Under the pieces are notes generated by a model that had not been told where the DNA came from, made no database searches, and saw only the letters and a list, made by a program, of their open reading frames with translations. A stretch of DNA of 64,000 nt. Origin: Neorhizobium galegae. GTDB lineage: Bacteria > Pseudomonadota > Alphaproteobacteria > Rhizobiales > Rhizobiaceae. Both the position numbers and the translations under genes were made by a program. The stretch lies in NCBI RefSeq assembly GCF_017877135.1, contig NZ_JAGIPH010000005.1:353377-417376 (forward strand). The letters run 5' to 3'. Positions 1-9,003 of this stretch are shown here, piece after piece; position 1 is the first letter of the stretch; each line of letters begins with the position of its first letter.

Positions 1-243
1 CACGCGCTCTCCCGTATCCCAGGCGCCCTTGATGAACTGCACCACGGCAACCTTTCTGCCATGGCCGAGCATGCGCAGCGCAAGCCCGAAGGCGGCCGTC
101 GACTTGCCCTTGCCCGGACCGGTGTTGACGATCAGCAGCCCCTTCTCGATCGTCTTTTCCGCCACTTCCGCATCCTGCACGGCCTTGCGATTTTCCATCT
201 TGCGGCGGTGGCGCTCGGCCTCGTTTTCGTCGATTTCCTTCAT
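1..243 (-). CDS. cobO: Cob(I)yrinic acid a,c-diamide adenosyltransferase, 5' part only
   Basis: The window holds only the first 81 codons; the gene runs off the left edge. The protein opens [15 protein letters not shown], then has the P-loop region [18 protein letters not shown] followed by [14 protein letters not shown], which is the CobO/BtuR ATP-binding core. CobO transfers the adenosyl group of ATP to the cobalt of cob(I)yrinic acid a,c-diamide, the step after cobalt insertion. The gene points away from the riboswitch-led cob operon, so it has its own promoter between about 244 and 355. Identification is firm; the length and C-terminus are not visible. Confidence 0.9.
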   Translation of the reverse strand, partial: MKEIDENEAERHRRKMENRKAVQDAEVAEKTIEKGLLIVNTGPGKGKSTAAFGLALRMLGHGRKVAVVQFIKGAWDTGERV

Positions 244-354
244 CGGGCACTCCTGGCGCTTTCCTGGGGAGCGGGACTATAGTCGAACCGCGCCCCCCGG
301 CAATGCCTTGCCTGCCGCCATTGACACACAAGCGGCTAAGCGCATAGTGACAGG

Positions 355-545
355 GACAACGGTCTTTTCCCGGCAACGGGGAAAGCTAAGAGGGAACGTG
401 GTGCGGCAGTTCTTGCCTAAACCACGGCTGCCCCCGCAACTGTAAGCGGGTAGTCCGGCGCATCAGGCCACTGAAGACATCTTCGGGAAGGCGGCGCACG
501 GGCGACGATCCGCGAGCCAGGAGACCTGCCGTTGACGATGTGACG
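355..545 (+). ncRNA. Cobalamin (AdoCbl) riboswitch
   Basis: The region between cobO and the first + strand gene carries the conserved parts of a cobalamin riboswitch in the right order: a purine-rich 5' arm, the core GCTGCCCCCGCAACTGTAA near 427-444, GCCACTG near 467-473, and the B12 box AGCCAGGAGACCTGCC at 515-530. It lies about 50 bases upstream of the DUF1636-cobW-cobN operon, so it should lower expression of these genes when adenosylcobalamin is plentiful. Boundaries are approximate. I did not fold the expression platform and cannot say whether control is on transcription or translation. Confidence 0.93.
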
Positions 546-591
546 ATCCAGCCGGGCGGGGTGCTCCGGCACGGATGATCTGTTGACGAGC

Positions 592-1083
592 ATGCCGGAT
601 ACGCCGCGCAGGCTTGCACCCCGTTACGGTTTGCACGCGCGGGGTTACCAGGTGGATTTATCGAGACAGACGGACGACAAGACAACCGAAGCGCCGGTGG
701 CCAACGCTTGCCCCGTTGTCGTCTTCGTCTGCGAAACCTGCCGCAGAGCCACGCAGGACCCGATGGCGCCCCGCGAGGGTGCCGTTCTGGCGCAAAGCAT
801 CAGTGACCATCACGAGCCCGGTATCGAAGTGAAGAGCGTTGCCTGCCTTGCCAATTGCAAGCGGGGCTTGAGCGCCACGATCCAGAGCAGCAGTGGCTGG
901 AGCTATGTGTTCGGCGATCTGACGACCGAAAGCGGCGCCGATCTTCTCCTCGGCGCGCGCCTGCTTGCCGGTTCAATCGATGGGCTGATGCCGTGGAAAG
1001 GGCGCCCCGACAGCCTGAAGCGCGGCATGATTGCCCGCATTCCCCCCTTTGCGCACCCGCAATCCCAGAACCAGAAGCCTTGA
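592..1083 (+). CDS. DUF1636 family predicted metal-binding protein
   Basis: This 163-residue protein is the first gene behind the cobalamin riboswitch. It has two cysteine pairs, VCETCRR (Cys47, Cys50) and CLANCKRG (Cys85, Cys89), a C-x2-C plus C-x3-C pattern like thioredoxin-fold [2Fe-2S] proteins and typical of the DUF1636 (COG5469) family found beside cobW in alphaproteobacteria. It ends 11 bases before cobW. The biochemical role is unknown; cobalt handling or electron supply to the pathway is inference from context. The start is uncertain: ATG at 592 is used, but TTG 583 or GTG 652 (about 143 residues, closer to the conserved domain) are possible. Confidence 0.8.
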   Translation: MPDTPRRLAPRYGLHARGYQVDLSRQTDDKTTEAPVANACPVVVFVCETCRRATQDPMAPREGAVLAQSISDHHEPGIEVKSVACLANCKRGLSATIQSSSGWSYVFGDLTTESGADLLLGARLLAGSIDGLMPWKGRPDSLKRGMIARIPPFAHPQSQNQKP

Positions 1084-1094
1084 AGGACGATCCC

Positions 1095-2132
1095 ATGACC
1101 TCTTCCCTCGCCCGCATTCCCTGCACGGTTGTCACCGGCTTTCTCGGCGCCGGCAAAACCACGCTGCTTTCCCAGGCGCTGCAGAACATCAAGGGCAAGC
1201 GGCTTGCCATCATCGTAAACGAGTTCGGTGATGTCGGCATCGATGGCGAGATCCTGAAAAGCTGCGGCATCGAAAACTGCCCCGAAGACAATATCATCGA
1301 GCTGGCGAACGGCTGCATCTGCTGCACGGTGGCCGATGATTTCGTGCCGGCCATCGACCGCATTCTGGCGATGGAACCGAAGGTGGATCATATCCTCATC
1401 GAAACCTCCGGCCTTGCACTGCCGAAGCCGTTGATCCAGGCCTTCCAGTGGCCGAGCGTGAAAAGCCGCGTGACGGTAGATGGCGTGATCGCCGTCGTGG
1501 ATGGGCTCGCCCTGGCGGAAGGCCGCGTGGCCGACGACATGGAGGCGCTGGCCGCCCAGCGGGTGAGTGACGAGGCACTCGACCATGACGATCCCGTCGA
1601 GGAGGTGTTTGAAGACCAGATCGCCTGCGCCGATCTCGTGATCCTCACCAAGGCCGATCTTCTGTCGGCCGCCGATCTGGACAAGGCCCGCGCCCATGTG
1701 AGCGCCCACCTGCCGCGCGCCGTGCATATCGTCAATTCAGAGAAGGGCGCGGTCGATCCAGCCGTGTTCATCGGCCTTGGCCTTGCCGTCGAAGACGACA
1801 TCGAGAACCGCAAGACGCATCACGATGACGAACTGGACCACGAGCACGACGATTTCGACAGCTTTGTCCTTGATATCGCAGCGATTGCCGATCCCGAAAG
1901 CCTCAGCCGGCGCATTGCCGATGTGACGGCAGCCGAAAAGGTGTTGCGCATCAAGGGCTATGTGGAGGTTGAGGGCAAGCCGATGCGGCTTCTGGTGCAG
2001 GCTGTCGGCCCGCGCGTGAACCATTATTTCGACCGCGCCTGGACGGTCGGCGAAGATCGCCGTTCGCGCCTCGTCGTCATCGGTGAAAAGGGCATCGATG
2101 CTGCCCGCATCGAAAAGATCCTGGCCGCCTGA
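1095..2132 (+). CDS. cobW: Cobalamin biosynthesis GTPase/metallochaperone CobW
   Basis: This 345-residue G3E-family GTPase probably delivers cobalt to the CobNST chelatase. Visible motifs are the Walker A GFLGAGKTT (residues 15-23), the metal site CICC (74-77), the guanine-specificity motif TKAD (about 185-188) and a His/Asp-rich stretch around residues 242-252 with several histidines that could bind metal. The C-terminal CobW_C domain follows. ATG 1095 is chosen because the G3E fold begins at once and the reading frame upstream is not conserved-looking. The stop overlaps the cobN start (TGATG), implying translational coupling. Confidence 0.95.
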   Translation: MTSSLARIPCTVVTGFLGAGKTTLLSQALQNIKGKRLAIIVNEFGDVGIDGEILKSCGIENCPEDNIIELANGCICCTVADDFVPAIDRILAMEPKVDHILIETSGLALPKPLIQAFQWPSVKSRVTVDGVIAVVDGLALAEGRVADDMEALAAQRVSDEALDHDDPVEEVFEDQIACADLVILTKADLLSAADLDKARAHVSAHLPRAVHIVNSEKGAVDPAVFIGLGLAVEDDIENRKTHHDDELDHEHDDFDSFVLDIAAIADPESLSRRIADVTAAEKVLRIKGYVEVEGKPMRLLVQAVGPRVNHYFDRAWTVGEDRRSRLVVIGEKGIDAARIEKILAA

Positions 2133-5100
2133 TGCATATCCTTGCCACCACATCCTCGTCGCTCGACGATCTGATCGAACCGGTCGATCTCAACCAGACG
2201 CGGGGCGATGTGGTGGTGCTGTCATTTTCCGACAGCGACCTGAACGGCATGGCATCGGCCTGGGACCGGCTGTCGCGCAACGACCTTTCCTTGCGCCTTG
2301 CTCCGCTTTCGGACCTGCGCCACCCGATGTCGGTCGATCTGTGGATCGACAAGGTGGCCCGCCACGCCCGCGTGCTGATGGTGCGTATTCTGGGCGGCTA
2401 TGACCGCTGGCGCTACGGGGTGGAAGAACTGTCGCATCTGGCGCGCCGGAACAACATTCCCCTCATTCTCCTGCCCGGCGAATGCAGCGAGACCGACGAC
2501 CGCTTGACCGCCGCCTCTACCCTTGCCCCGGACGAGAATGCAGGCTTCCTTTCGTTTTTCCGCGAAGGCGGGCCGGACAATCTCGACCGGCTGGCCACAA
2601 GTCTTTTCGCCCTGGCGAATGGTCAACGGGATGTACGGCCAGTGGCCGAGGCCGTGCCAAGACTTGGCTTTTACCGGCCCGGCCACGGTGTCGTCTCCCT
2701 TCCAGAGGCACTGGAGGGTTTTGCGGGCAAAAAGGTCCTGCCGCTGCTGTTTTATCGCTCGATGCTGCTGTCGGCTGATGTCGCGCCCATCGATGCGCTC
2801 TCTGCGGCGCTTGCCGCACGCGGTTATGCGCCACTTCCGGTCTTCGTGCCGGGCTTGAAGGACTTTGCAACCCTCTCCTTCCTCGAAAAGCAGTTCGCTG
2901 CCCTTCACCCGCCGGCCCTCATCACCGCGACAGCCTTTGCAAGCCAGGCGGAACTGGCGGGCGAAACGCTGTTTGACCGGCTGGACGTGCCGGTCTTTCA
3001 GGCCGTCATCGCCACGACACGACGCGAAGCCTGGGAAGCAAGCCGGCGCGGACTTGGGCCGTCGGATCTCGCCATGCATGTCGTGCTGCCGGAACTCGAT
3101 GGTCGCATCCTTGCCGGCACCCTCTCATTCAAGGCGGAACGCAGCGGCGATAGCGCCTATGGTTTTGCAGGCTTTGCCAATCGGCCTGAACCGGACCGGG
3201 TGGAGGCAGTGGCAGACCGGATCGCCCGGCATCTGGCGCTCCAGGAAACACCCCGTGCCGAGCGCCGGATCACCATCCTGATGCCGGATTATCCCGGCGC
3301 TGCCGGCCGCACCGGCTATGCCGTCGGCCTCGATGTGCCCGAAAGCGTTCGACAGATCCTCATTCAGTTAGCCGAGCAAGGATATGGCGTCACCGGTATT
3401 CCGGACACGGCGAAGGCGCTGATGGACCGGGTTCTGACAGGCGCGCATCATTTTTCCGACGCCGAGTATGAAGACTATTTCGCCCGCCTGCCGGACCAGG
3501 CGAGAGATGCCGTTGCCGCCACCTGGGGTGGACCGCAGGCGGATGACGCGTTTGGTCCGGACGGTTTTTCCTTCCGCGCCGCCCGTTTCGGCAATGTCAC
3601 GGTGGCGCTTGCGCCGGATCGTGGCCGGGAAGCCGACCGGCGCACCGATTACCATGATCCCGCCCGTCCGCCCCGTCACGCGCTGATGGCCTTTGGCGCT
3701 TGGATGCAGCGGGAATGCCATGCCATCCTGCATATGGGCGCCCATGGCACGCTGGAATGGCTGCCCGGCAAGACCGTGGCGCTGACGGACAGCTGCTTTC
3801 CCGAGCTCGTCACGGGCCAATTGCCGGTGATCTATCCCTTCATCGTCTCCAATCCAGGCGAAGCCGCCATTGCCAAGCGGCGCATTGCCGCCGTCACGCT
3901 CGGCCACCTGCCGCCGATCCTCACCGAGGCCGGGCTGTCGGAGGCGCAGCAGAGGCTGGAGCTTCTGGTCGATGAATATGCGCAGGCCGACGGTCTCGAC
4001 CGCCGCCGCCGCGACCGGCTGGCAAAACTGATTCTCGAAGCGGCGGAGGAAACCGGCCTGGCCGGCGAAGCAGGCGTGTCCGAGGTTGATGATCCCGATA
4101 CGGCGCTGTCACGCATCGACGCCTTTCTCTGCGATCTGAAGGATTTTGCCATCAAGGATGGCCAGCATGTCTTCGGCCACAGCGATGACCGCGAGACTGA
4201 CCCTGCGCGGCTCGAAAGTGCCCGATGCGAACGCGAGAGCCTGATCGCCGCACTGGATGGTCGCCACATTCGCCCTGGGCCTTCCGGCGCGCCGGCGCGG
4301 GCACGCCGCGACGTGCTGCCGACCGGCCGCAATCTCTACGCCTCAGACCCGCGCACCATGCCGACGCCGACGGCCTTCGAGCTTGGCCGGCTTGCCGCCG
4401 ACGAGGTGATCCGCCGCTACATGCAGGACCATGGCGACTGGCCGAAAAACATCGTCATCGATCTCTGGGGCAGCGCCACGCTTCGAAGCGGCGGTGAAGA
4501 GGTGGCGCAGGGTCTGGCGCTGATGGGTGCACGCCCGGTGCAGGACCCCGCGACGGGACGCGTCACCGGCATCGAAGTTCTGCCGCCGGCAAGCCTCGGA
4601 CGACCGCGGGTCGACGTCACTTTCCGCATTTCCGGTCTTTTCCGCGACATGTTTCCCGCCCTCATCGCGCTTGTCGATGCAGCGGTCAGGGCCATTTCCG
4701 CGCGCTCCGATGAAGCGGACGGCGACAATCCGCTGGCGGAAGCAAGTCTGGCGGGCGGTGCAGCCCCTGCCCGCATTTTCGGCTCCGCCCCCGGCACCTA
4801 TGGTTCAGGCATCGAAGAACAGCTTTCCGCAGGCGATTGGGAGAGACGCGAGGATCTCGGCCGCGCCTATCTTGCCATGGCAAGCCACACCTTTGGCGGG
4901 CCTGATGGCGAGGAACGGGAAGCCGGCGCGCTGTTTGAAGAGCGCGTCCGGCACGCCGATCTTCTCGTCCACACCGGCGACGATCCCGGCCGCGACCTGC
5001 TCGACGGCTCCGGCGATGTTGCCTTTATCGGCGGCTTTGCGGCAGCCGTTGCAGCACTTGGTAGCAAGGCGGATGTGATTGCGCTCGATACCACGGATCC

Positions 5101-5485
5101 CGAGCGGCCCCGCGCCCGCTCGGTGACGGAAGCGGTCACCCGCGTGGTGCGCGCGCGTGCCGTCAATCCGCGCTTCATTGCCGGCCAGATGCGCCACGGC
5201 CCACGCGGGGCAGCCGAATTCGCCGAGACCGTGGATCGGCTTGTCGGCTTTGCCGAAACCACTGGAGCGGTTCCGCAAGGGCTGATCGAGGCCGTCTACG
5301 AGGCCTATGTGGCCGACGAGAAGGTGCGCGATTTCGTGCTCGATCAGAACCCGGAAGCAGCCGGCGCGATTGCCGACCGGCTGATGTCGGCGCGCCGCCG
5401 CGGCCTCTGGCAGCCGCGCCGCAATTCGGTCGATCGCGAACTGGAAGCCCTGCGTGGTTTTGCCCGGGAAAGGCAGCGCCGATGA
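2132..5485 (+). CDS. cobN: Aerobic cobaltochelatase large subunit CobN
   Basis: The 1117-residue protein belongs to the CobN/magnesium chelatase H family (PF02514). With CobS and CobT, which are not in this window, it inserts cobalt into hydrogenobyrinic acid a,c-diamide at the cost of ATP. Family signatures include LHMGAHGTLEWLPGK in the middle and APGTYGSGIEE, FGGPDGEE and NPRFIAGQMRHG toward the C-terminus. It is shorter than the roughly 1275 residues I recall for Pseudomonas denitrificans CobN, but both ends look intact and no frameshift is apparent. Its start overlaps the cobW stop and its end overlaps cobG by four bases. Confidence 0.95.
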   Translation: MHILATTSSSLDDLIEPVDLNQTRGDVVVLSFSDSDLNGMASAWDRLSRNDLSLRLAPLSDLRHPMSVDLWIDKVARHARVLMVRILGGYDRWRYGVEELSHLARRNNIPLILLPGECSETDDRLTAASTLAPDENAGFLSFFREGGPDNLDRLATSLFALANGQRDVRPVAEAVPRLGFYRPGHGVVSLPEALEGFAGKKVLPLLFYRSMLLSADVAPIDALSAALAARGYAPLPVFVPGLKDFATLSFLEKQFAALHPPALITATAFASQAELAGETLFDRLDVPVFQAVIATTRREAWEASRRGLGPSDLAMHVVLPELDGRILAGTLSFKAERSGDSAYGFAGFANRPEPDRVEAVADRIARHLALQETPRAERRITILMPDYPGAAGRTGYAVGLDVPESVRQILIQLAEQGYGVTGIPDTAKALMDRVLTGAHHFSDAEYEDYFARLPDQARDAVAATWGGPQADDAFGPDGFSFRAARFGNVTVALAPDRGREADRRTDYHDPARPPRHALMAFGAWMQRECHAILHMGAHGTLEWLPGKTVALTDSCFPELVTGQLPVIYPFIVSNPGEAAIAKRRIAAVTLGHLPPILTEAGLSEAQQRLELLVDEYAQADGLDRRRRDRLAKLILEAAEETGLAGEAGVSEVDDPDTALSRIDAFLCDLKDFAIKDGQHVFGHSDDRETDPARLESARCERESLIAALDGRHIRPGPSGAPARARRDVLPTGRNLYASDPRTMPTPTAFELGRLAADEVIRRYMQDHGDWPKNIVIDLWGSATLRSGGEEVAQGLALMGARPVQDPATGRVTGIEVLPPASLGRPRVDVTFRISGLFRDMFPALIALVDAAVRAISARSDEADGDNPLAEASLAGGAAPARIFGSAPGTYGSGIEEQLSAGDWERREDLGRAYLAMASHTFGGPDGEEREAGALFEERVRHADLLVHTGDDPGRDLLDGSGDVAFIGGFAAAVAALGSKADVIALDTTDPERPRARSVTEAVTRVVRARAVNPRFIAGQMRHGPRGAAEFAETVDRLVGFAETTGAVPQGLIEAVYEAYVADEKVRDFVLDQNPEAAGAIADRLMSARRRGLWQPRRNSVDRELEALRGFARERQRR

Positions 5486-6852
5486 CGACGGTACCAGCCA
5501 CCTCTCCTGCACCCTCTTCTTCCTTTGCGCCGCTCTCTCTCCTGGCACGCGGCGCCTGCCCGGCGCTGTCGGCCCCGATGCAAACCGGCGACGGGCTATT
5601 GACCCGCGTGGCGCTGGCAGCCCCGATAGGCCCCGGCAACCTCTCAAGCCTTTGCGATCTCTCCCGCCGCCACGGCAACGGTATCCTCGATGTGACCGCG
5701 CGTGGAAACCTGCAGATCCGCGGGCTGGACCATCAATCCGCCGTCGATCTGGAACGGGCGGTGCGCGATCTGCCGCTGCCGCTTCGCGAGGGGCTGGCGG
5801 TGGAATGGTCGCCGCTTGCCGGAGAGGATGGCAGCGAGATTGCCGATCCGCGTCCGCTCGGAGAGGCCATCATTGCCCGTGCCCGGCTGCTCTCCGGACA
5901 GCTTGCACCGAAACTGTCGGTGGTGGTCGAGGGTGGTGGGGCGATTCGGCTCGATCATCTGCTGGCCGATATCCGGCTGACGGCGGATCGCCAGCACGGC
6001 ACCCTCTTCTGGGGCCTGACGCTCGGTGGCACGGCAGGCAGCGGCCGCAGGCTGGGGCTGGTGGCCGACAATGAGGCCGCAGACCTTGTCGAAGAACTTC
6101 TGCAGCATCTGGCCCGGCTTGGCCCGAAGGCACGCGGCCGCGATATCGATCCTGCGCATCTGGCCCAACTGGACCGTTTGCGACCGGTGCCCGCAACCGC
6201 ATTTAAGGTCCCGGCGCCGACCGCCCCGTTCGGGGTTTTCGCTGTTTCCGAAGGGCTCTCTGCCCTGCACATCGCGCTGCCCTTCGGGCAGATGGAGGCG
6301 GCGCGGCTTGCGGCCCTGTCAGAGGTTTCTGCCAAGGCGGGCATCCTGTGGCTCAAACCTGCTCCGGATCACGCTCTTGTCCTTACCGGACCGCAACAGG
6401 CTTGCGCCGACGTTCTCGCCCATGCGGAAAAATTGGGCTTCATCAGCTGCGGCGGCGATCCGCTTGCTGAAATTTCCGCCTGCCCCGGCCAGCCCTCCTG
6501 CCGCTCCGGCCGCTATGCCACGCATGAGACCGGCCGCTTTGCCGCAAGCAAAGCCTCAGTCTTGCTGGATGGCTCCATTCGCCTGCATCTTTCCGGCTGC
6601 GCCAAAGGCTGCGCCCATCCCGGGGTCGCCACCCTGACATTCGTGGGCTCGGATGCGGGCACGCATCTTGTCTTTGAGGGCAAAACCTCCGATACCCCGC
6701 TCAAAACCCTTGTCCCGCACACGGAAACCGCAGCCCTTGCCGTGCTCGACCGGCTGGTGCGTCTCAAGCGCCAGCCCACCGAGACGAGCCGCGACTGTCT
6801 GGCCCGCCTGGGTCCGCGAGCGATTGCGGCGGCGCTTTCTGAAGGTAGATGA
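5482..6852 (+). CDS. cobG: Precorrin-3B synthase CobG
   Basis: The 456-residue protein resembles the nitrite/sulfite reductase ferredoxin-like family. CobG is the oxygen-dependent Fe-S monooxygenase that converts precorrin-3A to precorrin-3B, the step that marks the aerobic pathway. The C-terminal half has the cysteine ligands expected for a [4Fe-4S] centre: SACPGQPSC and, about 36 residues later, LSGCAKGCAHPG. It overlaps cobN and cobH by four bases (ATGA). Its presence, with cobN, shows that corrin synthesis here is the O2-using route. Confidence 0.93.
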   Translation: MTTVPATSPAPSSSFAPLSLLARGACPALSAPMQTGDGLLTRVALAAPIGPGNLSSLCDLSRRHGNGILDVTARGNLQIRGLDHQSAVDLERAVRDLPLPLREGLAVEWSPLAGEDGSEIADPRPLGEAIIARARLLSGQLAPKLSVVVEGGGAIRLDHLLADIRLTADRQHGTLFWGLTLGGTAGSGRRLGLVADNEAADLVEELLQHLARLGPKARGRDIDPAHLAQLDRLRPVPATAFKVPAPTAPFGVFAVSEGLSALHIALPFGQMEAARLAALSEVSAKAGILWLKPAPDHALVLTGPQQACADVLAHAEKLGFISCGGDPLAEISACPGQPSCRSGRYATHETGRFAASKASVLLDGSIRLHLSGCAKGCAHPGVATLTFVGSDAGTHLVFEGKTSDTPLKTLVPHTETAALAVLDRLVRLKRQPTETSRDCLARLGPRAIAAALSEGR

Positions 6853-7484
6853 TGACTGACTACGACTACATTCGCGATGGCGATGCGATCTACGCCAAAT
6901 CCTTCGCCATTATCCGCGAGGAAGCCGATCTTTCGCCCTTCTCGCCAGACGAGGCAGACGTCGCGATCCGCATGATCCATGCCTGCGGGCTGGTGGAGGC
7001 GGCACAGAACTTCCGTTTTTCACCGACCTTCGTTGAGGCAGCGCGCGGCGCTCTTTCTGCCGGACGTCCGATCTTCTGCGATGCGCAGATGGTGGCCCAC
7101 GGCGTGACGCGCGCCCGCCTTGCCAATAGGAACGAGGTGATCTGCACGCTGCGCGATCCGCAAACGCCCGAGATTGCGAAGCGCATCGGCAATACGCGCT
7201 CGGCGGCGGCACTCGAACTCTGGGTAGAGCAGCTGGAGGGCGCGATCGTTGCCATCGGCAATGCCCCGACGGCGCTCTTCTATCTGCTGGAAATGCTGGA
7301 TCGCGGCTGCCCGCGCCCGGCTGCCATCATCGGCATGCCCGTCGGCTTCGTCGGCGCTGCCGAAAGCAAGGATGCGCTTGCCGAACACAAGCTCGGCATC
7401 CCTTATGCCATCGTGAAGGGCCGTATGGGCGGCTCGGCCATGACGGCTGCTGCCGTCAATGCTCTGGCGAGGGCCGGGCTTTGA
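6849..7484 (+). CDS. cobH: Precorrin-8X methylmutase CobH
   Basis: The 211-residue protein moves the C-11 methyl group to C-12, turning precorrin-8X into hydrogenobyrinic acid. The catalytic histidine sits in RMIHACG (His44, or His43 counting from the second Met, the number known for CobH). The family motif CDAQMVAHGVTR and the glycine-rich IIGMPVGFVGAAESK are present. Two ATGs lie in tandem (6849 and 6852); 6849 overlaps the cobG stop. The stop overlaps the TTG start of cobI. Confidence 0.95.
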   Translation: MMTDYDYIRDGDAIYAKSFAIIREEADLSPFSPDEADVAIRMIHACGLVEAAQNFRFSPTFVEAARGALSAGRPIFCDAQMVAHGVTRARLANRNEVICTLRDPQTPEIAKRIGNTRSAAALELWVEQLEGAIVAIGNAPTALFYLLEMLDRGCPRPAAIIGMPVGFVGAAESKDALAEHKLGIPYAIVKGRMGGSAMTAAAVNALARAGL

Positions 7485-8218
7485 GCGAGATACAACGCGG
7501 AAAACTGATCGGCGTCGGCACCGGACCCGGTGACCCGGACCTGTTGACCCTGAAAGCGGTAAAGGCGCTCGCGGCGGCCGACGTGGTCGCCTTCTTTGCC
7601 AAGCGCGGCGCCCGCGGCAATGGCCGCACCATCGTCGATGCGCATATGCGCGCCGGCATCATCGAACTGCCGCTCGTCTATCCGGTGACCGTGGAAGAGC
7701 ACAAGGACAGCGATGTCTACAAGAGCGCCATCGACGGCTTCTTTGACGAATCGGCAGCCCGGATTGCCGTGCACCTTGAGGCGGGGCGGACGGTTGCTGT
7801 GCTGAGCGAAGGCGATCCGCTGTTTTACGGCTCCTACATGCACCTGCACCTGCGGCTTGCGCTGCATTTTCCGGCCGAAGTCATTCCCGGCGTTACCGCC
7901 ATGTCCGGCTGCTGGTCGATGGCCAACCTGCCGCTGGTGCAGGGCGACGACATTTTGAGCGTGCTGCCCGGCACCCTTTCGGAAGAGGTGCTGGCACAAA
8001 GGCTTGGCGGCACCGATGGCGCCGTCATCATGAAGGTCGGCCGCAACCTGCCCAAGATCCGCCGCGCGCTTTCCTTGGTCGGCAAGCTCGATGGTGCGGT
8101 CTATGTGGAGCGTGGCACCATGGCAAACGGCGCCGTCATCCCGCTTGTCGCGCGCGACGAAAGCCCGGCCCCGTATTTTTCGCTGGTGCTGGTACCCGGC
8201 TGGAAGGGACGGCCATGA
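7481..8218 (+). CDS. cobI: Precorrin-2 C20-methyltransferase CobI
   Basis: The 245-residue SAM-dependent tetrapyrrole methylase adds a methyl at C-20 of precorrin-2. The N-terminal GVGTGPGDPDLLTLKAVKAL and the SEGDPLFYGSY motif place it in the CobI/CbiL branch. The start is TTG at 7481, which overlaps the cobH stop as TTGA; no better in-frame start exists nearby, since the conserved fold begins about 10 residues in. It overlaps cobJ by four bases. Confidence 0.94.
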   Translation: MSEIQRGKLIGVGTGPGDPDLLTLKAVKALAAADVVAFFAKRGARGNGRTIVDAHMRAGIIELPLVYPVTVEEHKDSDVYKSAIDGFFDESAARIAVHLEAGRTVAVLSEGDPLFYGSYMHLHLRLALHFPAEVIPGVTAMSGCWSMANLPLVQGDDILSVLPGTLSEEVLAQRLGGTDGAVIMKVGRNLPKIRRALSLVGKLDGAVYVERGTMANGAVIPLVARDESPAPYFSLVLVPGWKGRP

Positions 8219-9003
8219 GCGAGACGCCTGCTCTGGACATGACCGGCCGGCTCACCGTCGTCGGCCTTGGGCCGGGAAGCCCGCTGCAGATAAGCCCTGA
8301 AGCACTGTCTGCCGTTGAACAGGCAACCGATTTTTTCGGTTACGGCCCCTATGTCGAACGTCTTGCGCTGAAAGCCCACCAGCGCCGGCACGCCTCCGAC
8401 AATCGCGAGGAGATTTCGCGCGCGGCAGCCGCGCTTGAGCTTGCCGCACGCGGCGGACAGGTTTGCGTCGTCTCCGGCGGCGATGCCGGTGTGTTTGCCA
8501 TGGCAGCCGCCGTCTGCGAGGCCATGGAAACGGGACCTGAGACCTGGCGGCGGGTGGATTTTTCCGTCGTGCCCGGCATTACGGCCATGCTGGCGGTTGC
8601 GGCAAAAGCCGGTGCGCCGCTCGGCCATGATTTTTGCGCCATCTCGCTGTCCGACAATCTGAAGCCCTGGAGCATCATCGAAAAGCGGCTGGTTGCCGCT
8701 GCAGAAGCCGGCTTCGTGATGGCCTTCTACAATCCCGTCAGTAAGGCGCGGCCGCACCAGCTCGGTGACGCATTCGATATATTGCGCCAACATCTGCCCG
8801 GCACTGTGCCTGTCATCTTTGGCCGTGCGGCGGGAAGACCCGACGAAAGAATCCGCATTGAGACGCTGGCGGATGCGCGATCCGACATGGCAGACATGGC
8901 CACCTGCATCATTGTCGGCTCGGTGGAAACCCGTCTGATTGCTCGCGAAGGCAAGGCGCCGCTTGTCTATTCGCCGCGCAGCTGGTCGGCAGGAAAGGCC
9001 TGA
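8215..9003 (+). CDS. cobJ: Precorrin-3B C17-methyltransferase CobJ
   Basis: The 262-residue methylase catalyses C-17 methylation and ring contraction of precorrin-3B to precorrin-4. Recognisable pieces are VVGLGPGSPLQISPEA near the N-terminus, VVSGGDAGVFAMA and YNPVSKARPHQL, which is typical of CobJ/CbiH. It is the last gene of the first + strand block. Its final 37 bases overlap the 3' end of cobK on the opposite strand. Confidence 0.94.
   Translation: MSETPALDMTGRLTVVGLGPGSPLQISPEALSAVEQATDFFGYGPYVERLALKAHQRRHASDNREEISRAAAALELAARGGQVCVVSGGDAGVFAMAAAVCEAMETGPETWRRVDFSVVPGITAMLAVAAKAGAPLGHDFCAISLSDNLKPWSIIEKRLVAAAEAGFVMAFYNPVSKARPHQLGDAFDILRQHLPGTVPVIFGRAAGRPDERIRIETLADARSDMADMATCIIVGSVETRLIAREGKAPLVYSPRSWSAGKA

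Noticed and set aside
2132..5485. Truncated or fused cobN
   Set aside because: The protein is shorter than some homologues, but both ends and the central motifs are present, the frame is unbroken and both neighbours overlap it normally.
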